From contig CANPZZ010000011.1 of the NCBI GenBank assembly GCA_947589125.1, forward strand, positions 1 to 33,146: a DNA stretch of 33,146 nucleotides, given 5' to 3'. A program made the position numbers and the translations under genes. Positions 8,934-16,335 of this stretch are shown in pieces (the first letter of the stretch is position 1; the number at the start of each line of letters is the position of its first letter). The notes under the pieces are model-generated. The model was not told where the DNA came from, did not search any database, and saw nothing but the letters and a program-made list of their open reading frames with translations. The DNA comes from an uncultured Lachnospiraceae bacterium (GTDB lineage Bacteria > Bacillota > Clostridia > Lachnospirales > Lachnospiraceae).

Positions 8934-8959
8934 GCCGGAGAATCGCTTCTCCGGCATCT
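8934..8959 (-). terminator. Rho-independent terminator of the rubredoxin gene
   Basis: atgccggaga-atcgct-tctccggcat; on the - strand followed by a T-run (attttttccc). Confidence 0.7.
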
Positions 8960-8968
8960 GTCTGCTCG

Positions 8969-9127
8969 TTACTCTTCTTCAAACTGATCCTTGCCTACAT
9001 AGCACATCGGGCAGACCCAATCGTCAGGAAGATCTTCAAACTCGGTTCCGGGTTCGATGCCGTTATCAGGATCGCCCTCTTCCGGATCATACACATAGCC
9101 GCACACTAAACATACATATTTTTTCAT
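8969..9127 (-). CDS. Rubredoxin (52 aa; absent from the supplied ORF track)
   Basis: - strand translation [52 protein letters not shown]; two CxxC motifs; AGGAGG RBS. Confidence 0.95.
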   Translation of the reverse strand: MKKYVCLVCGYVYDPEEGDPDNGIEPGTEFEDLPDDWVCPMCYVGKDQFEEE

Positions 9128-9235
9128 CGTGAGTATCCTCCTTTTTATTTTAGGAAAAGAAATCTTGTTTTCTTTTCCATTTTCTCTAGTCTACCACAAA
9201 AATTTGTAATATACTACTACTTATCTTAGATATTT

Positions 9236-9377
9236 TCACGTAAGCAGGGAGCAGTGCGAAATCATGTGCGCAGGTTCCCGCGTCGTGCTCGCACGTAAGC
9301 GCGAACCTGTGTACATGATTTCATAGGGCGCCAGCCCGTGAGCGAAAAAGCCGCAGGCTTTTGAGCTCATGCACTGC
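9236..9377 (+). repeat. Structured interspersed element, copy 2 (E2)
   Basis: Same conserved blocks as E1. Stem 9258-9277/9303-9322 has a different sequence but is complementary (20 pairs, two of them G-U). Ends gcagtgcg (9251) and gcactgc (9371-9377). Confidence 0.85.
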
Positions 9378-9499
9378 GGAGCCGCTCCACCCGACACCCC
9401 CCACGCGCAAAAAGCCGCCAGGCTTTTAAGCCCGTCCTGCGGAGCCGCTCCACCCGACACCCCCACGCGCAAAAAGCCGCCAGGCTTTTAAGCCCGTCC
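9375..9499 (+). repeat. Tandem duplication of a 62/63-bp unit at the 3' end of E2
   Basis: Unit 1 9375-9437 and unit 2 9438-9499, tgcggagccgctccacccgacacc..acgcgcaaaaagccgccaggcttttaagcccgtcc, differing only in C6 versus C5. Confidence 0.95.
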
Positions 9500-9525
9500 A
9501 CCAACTCAAAAAAGGAGAATACACC

Positions 9526-10041
9526 ATGACCTTCCAAATCGAACGCGCCACCGCCGCAGACTACCAGCTTTTCGCCGACATCATCCAGAGCGTCTGGCGC
9601 GGCATGGATCATAAAGACTGGTACCTGGCAGACAATTCCGACTATACCTACCACATGCTCACCTCCGGCGAAGGCCTGGGCTACAAAGCCATAGAGACCG
9701 AAACCGGCGCCGTTGCCGGCGTCTTCCTGGCTGTGATCCCCGGCCTCTCCGAAGAAAATATGGGCCGCGACGCCGGCTTCCCGGAAGAAGAACTTCCCAA
9801 AGTCGCCCACATGGACACCGCCGCAGTCCTCCCCCAGTACCGGGGTCACCAGCTCCAATACCGCCTGATGCAGGCCGCCGAGGCGGATCTTCGGGCAATG
9901 GGTTTCCGCTACCTGATGGGTACGATCCATCCGGACAATGTGTACAGCATGAACAACGCGATGAAGCAGGGATATCGGATCATCGGTGAGAAGCTGAAGC
10001 ACGGAGGAAAACGGCGGGCGATACTATTAAAGGAGCTGTAG
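9526..10041 (+). CDS. GNAT family N-acetyltransferase
   Basis: AAVLPQYRGHQLQYRLMQAAEADLRAMGFRYLMGTIHPDNVYSMNNAMKQGYRIIGEK acetyl-CoA-binding pattern; AAAGGAG RBS. Confidence 0.85.
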   Translation: MTFQIERATAADYQLFADIIQSVWRGMDHKDWYLADNSDYTYHMLTSGEGLGYKAIETETGAVAGVFLAVIPGLSEENMGRDAGFPEEELPKVAHMDTAAVLPQYRGHQLQYRLMQAAEADLRAMGFRYLMGTIHPDNVYSMNNAMKQGYRIIGEKLKHGGKRRAILLKEL

Positions 10042-10055
10042 TTAACGCGATCAGC

Positions 10056-10102
10056 AAAAAGGCACTGCCATGCGCTCGTCCGCATGCAGTGCCTCTTTAT
10101 TT
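10056..10102. terminator. Bidirectional Rho-independent terminator between the convergent GNAT and trmL genes
   Basis: aaaaaggcactgccatgcg-ctcgtc-cgcatgcagtgcctctttattt; one bulge; T-run on both strands. Confidence 0.8.
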
Positions 10103-10139
10103 CCATGCAGGCAGGGTGCCAGTGACATCCTGCTTGTAC

Positions 10140-10640
10140 TCAAACAGTTTTCTTCCAGTGCAGCCGGTGCAGTTCCCCCTGCAGCGTCATTTTCTCGAAC
10201 CCGTTCTGCCGCAGGGCCTCATAAAGAACAATTGCGACAGAATTAGACAGATTCAGCGAGCGGATGTCGCCCCACATAGGGATCCGCACACAATTCTCCT
10301 GATTCTCCAGAAGGATCTCTTCCGGAATCCCGGCGCTCTCCTTGCCGAACATGATCCAGGCATCCGGGTCGTAATGGACATCCGTGTAAACCTTCCGTCC
10401 CTTCGTCGTCGCCATGTAAATGCGTTCGCCGGGATGACGGGCCAGAAAATCCTCGTAATCGTCATAGACGGTCACATCCAGCTTGTCCCAGTAATCCAGT
10501 CCGGCGCGCTTCAGCATCCGCTCATTTAACTGGAAGCCCAGCGGGCGGATCAGATGAAGCCGTGTGCCGGTGGCGACGCAGGTACGGCCGATATTGCCGG
10601 TATTGGCCGGCATCTCCGGCTCAAGAAGTACGATGTTCAC
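10140..10640 (-). CDS. trmL: tRNA (cytidine(34)-2'-O)-methyltransferase, SPOUT family
   Basis: MNIVLLEPEMPANTGNIGRTCVATGTRLHLIRPLGF; IMFGKESAGIPEEIL; RIPMWGDIRSLNLSNSVAIVLYEALRQNGF. GTG start at 10640 with RBS. Confidence 0.9.
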   Translation of the reverse strand: MNIVLLEPEMPANTGNIGRTCVATGTRLHLIRPLGFQLNERMLKRAGLDYWDKLDVTVYDDYEDFLARHPGERIYMATTKGRKVYTDVHYDPDAWIMFGKESAGIPEEILLENQENCVRIPMWGDIRSLNLSNSVAIVLYEALRQNGFEKMTLQGELHRLHWKKTV

Positions 10641-10686
10641 AGAATTTTCCTTTCCGGGCCGCAGACAGTGACGCGCACGCCGCCAC

Positions 10687-11868
10687 TCAAACGGCCGCCT
10701 GCTCCTTATCCAGCCTCTCCACAAATCTCGCCATCCGCCCCAGCGCCTCCTTCAGGCTCTTGAGCGAATACGCGTAGGAAACCCGCAGGTACCCGTCGCC
10801 GCAGGCGCCGAACGCGCTTCCCGGCACTACAGCCACTTTCTCCTCCTGCAGGAACCGGTTGGCAAATTCATCCGACGACATACCGAACCGCTTGATGCTG
10901 GGGAACGCGTAGAAAGCCCCCTCCGGTTCGAAGCAGTCCAGACCCATTTCCTTAAACGCGTTCAGCACGAACCGGCGTCTCTGGTCGTAGGACTCCCGCA
11001 TCATCTCCACATCCGCGTCTCCGTCGCGCAGCGCGGCCACAGCCGCGTACTGACTGGTCGTCGGGGCGCACATGATCGCGAACTGGTGGATCTTCAGCAT
11101 CTGCTTTAAGATTACCTTCGGCGCGGCCGCGTAACCGAGCCGCCAGCCGGTCATCGCGTAGGATTTGGAAAAACCGTTGATCAGCACCGTCCGCTCCTTC
11201 ATCCCCGGCAGGGATGCGATGGACACATGGCGTTTATCGCCGAAGGTCAGTTCGCAGTAGATCTCATCGGAAATCACGAACAGATCCTTTTCGATCACGA
11301 TCCGTGCGATCTTCTCCAGTTCGTCCCGGCGCATGACCGCCCCGGTCGGATTGTTGGGAAACGGCATGATCAGGATCTTGGTCTTACCGGTGATCTTCTC
11401 CAGAAGCTTCTCCGGAGTCAATTTGAACTGATCCTTCTCCTCCAGTTCGATCGCTACCGGCGTACCTTCCGCCAGGATCGTACACGGCACATAAGACACG
11501 AAGCAGGGTTGAGGAATCAGCACCTCGTCGCCCGGATCCAGCATGGCACGCAGGGCGATGTCAATGGCCTCGCTGCCGCCTACCGTCACCAGGATCTCCG
11601 ACTCCGCCTGATAACTCAGGTCGCAGCGCCGGTACAGGTAGTTCGCGATCTCCCGGCGCAGATCCATAAGACCGGAGTTGGCGGTATAAAATGTGCGGCC
11701 TTTCTCCAGGGAGTAAATGCCCTCCTCCCTCACATGCCACGGCGTATCAAAATCCGGCTCGCCCACGCCAAGGGAGATAGCGTCCTTCATCTCGCTGACG
11801 ATATCGAAGAATTTGCGGATGCCGGAGGGTTCGATCTGAACGATCGTCTCAGAAAGCGGATTTCTCAT
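10687..11868 (-). CDS. PLP-dependent class I/II aminotransferase
   Basis: FPNNPTGAVMRRDELEKIA, FVISDEIYCELTF, INGFSKSYAMTGWRLGYAAAP. Confidence 0.92.
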   Translation of the reverse strand: MRNPLSETIVQIEPSGIRKFFDIVSEMKDAISLGVGEPDFDTPWHVREEGIYSLEKGRTFYTANSGLMDLRREIANYLYRRCDLSYQAESEILVTVGGSEAIDIALRAMLDPGDEVLIPQPCFVSYVPCTILAEGTPVAIELEEKDQFKLTPEKLLEKITGKTKILIMPFPNNPTGAVMRRDELEKIARIVIEKDLFVISDEIYCELTFGDKRHVSIASLPGMKERTVLINGFSKSYAMTGWRLGYAAAPKVILKQMLKIHQFAIMCAPTTSQYAAVAALRDGDADVEMMRESYDQRRRFVLNAFKEMGLDCFEPEGAFYAFPSIKRFGMSSDEFANRFLQEEKVAVVPGSAFGACGDGYLRVSYAYSLKSLKEALGRMARFVERLDKEQAAV

Positions 11869-12347
11869 GGGGTGACCAGCATCCTTTCATCTTGGACTTC
11901 TTCAACCAGGGCGGTGCCGTGGTCTTTGTATTTCTTTAACACGAAATGGGTGGCGGTGCTCAAGACGGAATCCAGCGTAGACAGCTTGCTGGAAACAAAC
12001 AGGGCCACCTCCTTCATGGTCTTTCCTTCGATAAACACTGTAAAATCATAAGCGCCGGACATCAGATAGACCGCGTTCACCTCATTATACTGGTAAATAC
12101 GTTCGGCGATCTTGTCAAAACCCATGCCTCGCTGAGGCGTCACTTTCACCTCGATCAGGGCCATGACCTTTTCCTCGGAGGTATTGTCCCAGTTGATCAG
12201 GGTGTGGTATCCGCAGATAATGTGTTCCTTCTCCATATCGGCGATGGCATTGGCGACAGCGGCCTCGCTCTCGCCCAGCAGCACCGCCAGGTCTTTCAGG
12301 TCGATGCGGGCGTTCTTCTCCAGAATCGCTAAAATCTTTTCTCTCAT
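11865..12347 (-). CDS. Lrp/AsnC family transcriptional regulator
   Basis: N-terminal winged HTH (ILAILEKNARIDLKDLAVLLGESEAAVANAIADMEKEHIICGY) and RAM-like C-terminal domain. 4-bp ATGA overlap with the aminotransferase. Confidence 0.88.
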   Translation of the reverse strand: MREKILAILEKNARIDLKDLAVLLGESEAAVANAIADMEKEHIICGYHTLINWDNTSEEKVMALIEVKVTPQRGMGFDKIAERIYQYNEVNAVYLMSGAYDFTVFIEGKTMKEVALFVSSKLSTLDSVLSTATHFVLKKYKDHGTALVEEVQDERMLVTP

Positions 12348-12530
12348 GATTTCCTTCCTCCTCGGTTTCTGATTCTTCTATGATCATCCGGCGACGGTTC
12401 CTTCCCCGCTCCGGACTGCCCGATCCGGCACAATACCTGCCGCCCGAACTGCCCGGTTTGGTACGAAACCCTCCGCCGTCTCTGACTGCCCGATCCGCCA
12501 CGGCGCCGTTCGCCGCTCCGGCTTACCAAT

Positions 12531-13160
12531 TCATATCACTATTCCCAAGCGGCAGATCTCGTCCTCCCTGGGCCGTTCCATAAAGCCCCGCACATCCCCA
12601 TATGTAACCTCGCGGGTAATACCTTCCCGGACATATCCGATGACCGCGGCCGCGATACCCTCCGCCGCCAGTCTCCGCACCAGTTCTTCCCCGTTGTCCA
12701 CCGCCAGCACGACACAGCCGCAGGACAACAGCCGGTAAGGATTCAATTCATAACGCTCGCAGATCTCAATCGTTCCCTGCTTTACCGGAATCTTCCTGAG
12801 ATCGATGGTAAAACCTGTGCCGTAAGCCCCCGACAGATTCCAAAGGGCGGTATAGATACCGCCCTCCCCTGCTTCTTCCCATTCGGTCGCTCCCCATGCG
12901 GTCCAGTCCGGGACATGCACCGCCGGTGAATTCTCCCGCATACCGGCGCGGCCGCTCTGCCCGGCAGACAATACAGGAACCGCTGCTTCCCGGCCGTCTT
13001 CCTGCAATTTCTCAATATACGCGGAGGAAAACCACTGCGTCAGCTCCTCCGCCCGTTCTGCGGCGATCCGGCAAGAACCTGCGAGTCCTGCGTAACCGGC
13101 TGCGACCAGCGCCTGACCGGGACACATGGTTCCCCGGCTTTCTCTCTCAATATGCCTCAT
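12531..13160 (-). CDS. AIR synthase-related/HypE-like C-terminal domain protein (tentative)
   Basis: CERYELNPYRLLSCGCVVLAVDNGEELVRRLAAEGIAAAVIGYV resembles the C-terminal domain of AIR synthase/HypE-type proteins. Confidence 0.5.
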   Translation of the reverse strand: MRHIERESRGTMCPGQALVAAGYAGLAGSCRIAAERAEELTQWFSSAYIEKLQEDGREAAVPVLSAGQSGRAGMRENSPAVHVPDWTAWGATEWEEAGEGGIYTALWNLSGAYGTGFTIDLRKIPVKQGTIEICERYELNPYRLLSCGCVVLAVDNGEELVRRLAAEGIAAAVIGYVREGITREVTYGDVRGFMERPREDEICRLGIVI

Positions 13161-13163
13161 ATT

Positions 13164-14717
13164 CTATGTCCCCGCCATGCCGGATATCGCCGGCCGCTCC
13201 GAATCGTCCGGTATTTTCGGCTGCTCCGCTTCATCCGGACCCTCTGGTGCCGTTTGGCTGTCTGCAGCTTCATTTGTCTCGGGCTGCTCCGCCGTTTCTC
13301 GCGTTTCCGGTTCCGTCAGGCTCTCTGGCGTTTCCGCCGCGCCAGCCGCATCCGGCATGCTTCCCGACGCCTGTGCCGCTGCCGGACCCACCCGGTAAAC
13401 GGCCGGCGACGCCTCGTAGGTATCTGTGTGAAGCAATGTCCGCTCCACTTCCACGCCGTCAACACGGACACATTTCCACAGGCGGGATTTTCTCCCGGTG
13501 TGGGACGCCTGCACCTTCACTTTCGCTCCCGGAGCCAGCGATCCGTCATACTGACTGATCGCCTTCGGCGGCGGCGTCGTGCCCAGTGTCTCCGATACAT
13601 ATTCAACGGTACGGTTCGCCGGACGGGTCTCCTTCCCATAGATCGTAAATGTCAGCGTCCGTCCCGACGTCCCCGCCTCCACATAAACCGGCGTATCATA
13701 GGGATTCGTGATCTTAATATCTTTATAGGTCCCCGCGATCGCCGCGTCCCTGGACGGCGGAACGTACGTGACGATCATGGAATGGTTCTCCCGCTCGGTG
13801 ATCTCCAGCTCCGCCAGGAGAGCCGCGTTATACAACGTGGTCGCGATCTGGCACACGCCCCCGCCAACGCTGTCCACCACCTGGCCGTTCTCGTAAGCAG
13901 CCGCGGTGGCGTACCCATTAGCCGTAGTAAACGGCTGCATGCACGCGTATCCCGACAGAGTCTCGCCGGGCATCAGCACGGTTCCGTTGATCTTGCCGGC
14001 CCCCACCTGCAGGTTCGCGGCCCGACTCTGGCTGCTGCTCGAGAAATCCGTCGAATACGTCCCCAGCACATCCTGGATCGCGGACAGCATCTCCGTCGTC
14101 CGGGCCGGTGAGACCGTCTTCATCACGGCAGCTACCGTGACCGGCTCTTTCAGTCCTGACCGGGCGGCCTCAAGAACCGCCTCCCGGAGCGCATCACCGG
14201 TCGCCTCCGCGTCCACAGCCGTACCGTCCCGGGACGGTGTCACGACAAAGCTGCCGTTCTCCCGGACAATGGAGGCATCCACCGCCTCCACCGCATATCC
14301 GGCACTCGCCGACTCCACATATTCTTTCACACCGGCAGCCGGAACCTCCAGACTCAGTTCCAGATCCACCGGCGACATCTCCAGATCCTTCTGCTTCACA
14401 TAGCGCTCGATCATATTGCCGGTCTCATATTCCTGTACGGCTCCGGCAACCGCCTGATCATCGGCCAGAACAAGCCCCAGCGCCGCCGCGTCCGTTTCCA
14501 CCGGACTTCCGGCCACATCAAGAACCACCTTCTGACCCGCCATGGAAGCCACATATTCCTGAAGCTTCTTCTCCGCTTCCTCAATCTCCAGGCCGCTTAT
14601 ATCCTGTCCCCCCACAGACAGTCCTTTCGGGACCACCGCGCTGCTTACCAGCGGCGTCAGCATGATCAGTCCGCATATCTGCGCGGCCAAACCGGCGCAT
14701 TTCCAGGCATTCCGCAT
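13164..14717 (-). CDS. VanW family protein with peptidoglycan-binding-like N-terminus, G5 domain and acidic tail
   Basis: MPGETLSGY...VVDSVGGGVCQIATTLYNAALLAELEITERENHSMIVTYVPPSRDAAI and GRTLTFTIYGKETRPANRTVEYVSE. Confidence 0.88.
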   Translation of the reverse strand: MRNAWKCAGLAAQICGLIMLTPLVSSAVVPKGLSVGGQDISGLEIEEAEKKLQEYVASMAGQKVVLDVAGSPVETDAAALGLVLADDQAVAGAVQEYETGNMIERYVKQKDLEMSPVDLELSLEVPAAGVKEYVESASAGYAVEAVDASIVRENGSFVVTPSRDGTAVDAEATGDALREAVLEAARSGLKEPVTVAAVMKTVSPARTTEMLSAIQDVLGTYSTDFSSSSQSRAANLQVGAGKINGTVLMPGETLSGYACMQPFTTANGYATAAAYENGQVVDSVGGGVCQIATTLYNAALLAELEITERENHSMIVTYVPPSRDAAIAGTYKDIKITNPYDTPVYVEAGTSGRTLTFTIYGKETRPANRTVEYVSETLGTTPPPKAISQYDGSLAPGAKVKVQASHTGRKSRLWKCVRVDGVEVERTLLHTDTYEASPAVYRVGPAAAQASGSMPDAAGAAETPESLTEPETRETAEQPETNEAADSQTAPEGPDEAEQPKIPDDSERPAISGMAGT

Positions 14718-14819
14718 AATCTCTCCTCAATATGCCGGTCTGCATTTCCCCCCGCGCCTACTTAAGCCGCTGTCCGACGCGCCGCTGCCGGGCGCCGCCC
14801 GTCTTCAGCACCGCCGCGG

Positions 14820-14930
14820 TCAGAAATTCATCGACCCAAGCACCATGGGAGCTACCATGGCCAGAACCAGCAGAATCACGATGATCGAAGATACGATCTT
14901 CTTCGTCTTCTTATTATTGAAATCAAACAC
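14820..14930 (-). CDS. 36-aa single-TM small membrane protein (absent from the supplied ORF track)
   Basis: GTG start; MFDFNNKKTKKIVSSIIVILLVLAMVAPMVLGSMNF; purine-rich gaggtgagg RBS; polybasic N-terminus plus one TM. Confidence 0.7.
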   Translation of the reverse strand: MFDFNNKKTKKIVSSIIVILLVLAMVAPMVLGSMNF

Positions 14931-14954
14931 AGTTCCTCACCTCTTTATTCTTTC

Positions 14955-15716
14955 TCAAATGTCTCTTCTTATTCTTCCGTACTGTGCAATAATTTTATCC
15001 GTTAATCTTGAAATTTCATTGCGCGAAAGATATTCCATATCCACAGTCAGGTCTATTCTATGATATTTTGCCAATTCGCGCAAGACTTCTTTTTGCCTTT
15101 TTGTGGCCGGCTGCTCTTTTTTCACGCGGCAGATCAGCAGGTTCGGGAGAAATATTTTCGCGGCCGCCGCTCCGGCCGCGCTTTCCGCACTTCCGTACCG
15201 CGCCCGGATCGCCTGATAAAGCTCATGGGCAGCCCTCGCGTCCCCCATGGCGCGATGGGCGTTTTTCAGTCCCACCCGAAAATACGCGCACGCCGGCCCC
15301 AGGCTTTTGGACATCTCCTCCGGCATGAACGCGCGGCACAGTTTCAGCGTGTCAATGCCCTCTTTTTCAAATTCCAGGCCGTGGTTTACCGCCGCGCGTT
15401 TTAAGAAGCTATAGTCGAAAATAATATTATGCCCCAGAAGCGGCAGGCCGCGGGTAAACTCCACATACTCCCCAATAACCTGGCCGATGTCCGGCGCGTC
15501 CTTAAGCTGCGCGTCTCCGATTCCGGTCAGACCGGTTATCCTCTCCTCAAGCTGCTGGTGCGGATTAACAAATGTAGTCTTTTCCCCGGCGATCCGGCCG
15601 TCGATCACCTTAATGGCGGCGATCTCAATGATCTTGTCCGTCTTCGGGTTCAGTCCTGTCGTCTCCAGATCGATCGCCGCATAGGAGTTCGGCGCGGTTC
15701 TGTATTTCTCCATCAT
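14955..15716 (-). CDS. DnaQ/DEDDh 3'-5' exonuclease
   Basis: AIDLETTGLNPKTDKIIEIAAIKV, LLGHNIIFDYSFL, AHRAMGDARAAHELY. Confidence 0.88.
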   Translation of the reverse strand: MMEKYRTAPNSYAAIDLETTGLNPKTDKIIEIAAIKVIDGRIAGEKTTFVNPHQQLEERITGLTGIGDAQLKDAPDIGQVIGEYVEFTRGLPLLGHNIIFDYSFLKRAAVNHGLEFEKEGIDTLKLCRAFMPEEMSKSLGPACAYFRVGLKNAHRAMGDARAAHELYQAIRARYGSAESAAGAAAAKIFLPNLLICRVKKEQPATKRQKEVLRELAKYHRIDLTVDMEYLSRNEISRLTDKIIAQYGRIRRDI

Positions 15717-15723
15717 TCTCTTC

Positions 15724-16224
15724 TTACACCTGGATCTTCATCACGCGCCCTGTAGCGTTATACGAATAGTAACGAACGCCCGCCGCGTCGAACATCCGCT
15801 TGGACGCCCGGGTACCCGGACTGTCCGCGTACTTGTCGTCCGCGTAGATGACCGTCTTGATCCCCGCCTGAATGATGGCCTTGGCGCACTCATTGCAGGG
15901 AAACAGCGTCACATACAGCTTGCTGCCTTCCAGGCTGCCGCCCCGGTAGTTCAGGATCGCGTTCAGCTCGCTGTGGGCCACATAGACATACTTGGCGTTG
16001 TAAGGATCGCCGTCCGCGTTTTCCCGGTTCCAGGGAAATTCGTCGTCAGAACAGCCGATGGGCAGGCCGTTGTAGCCCATGGACATGATCTTGTTGTCAG
16101 CGCTGACGATGCAGCAGCCCACCTGGGTGTTCGGATCCTTGGAACGCATCCCGGACAGCTCCGCCACCCCCATGAAGTACTCATCCCAGGAAATATAATC
16201 CGTTCGTTTTCTGCTTTCAGCCAT
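15724..16224 (-). CDS. ComEB-like dCMP/cytidine deaminase
   Basis: HSELNAILNYRG and FPCNECAKAIIQAGIKTVIY zinc-binding motifs; DPNTQVGCCIVS. Confidence 0.9.
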   Translation of the reverse strand: MAESRKRTDYISWDEYFMGVAELSGMRSKDPNTQVGCCIVSADNKIMSMGYNGLPIGCSDDEFPWNRENADGDPYNAKYVYVAHSELNAILNYRGGSLEGSKLYVTLFPCNECAKAIIQAGIKTVIYADDKYADSPGTRASKRMFDAAGVRYYSYNATGRVMKIQV

Positions 16225-16335
16225 GTTGTTCTCCCTCCTCCTTCTTTATTACTTCGGTTTTATGAAAACCCTTTACCTCGCGCAGGCATACCCCGCAATC
16301 GCCGTCAGTCATTTGCCAAGCGCATTCCATACCCG

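Noticed and set aside
9367-10002. 211-aa - strand ORF
   Set aside because: Antisense to the GNAT gene and running into the tandem repeat units; spurious.
12348-12530. Repeated gactgcccgatccg (about 12413 and 12485) in the C-rich spacer upstream of the Lrp gene
   Set aside because: Only two short copies in a compositionally biased region; too weak.
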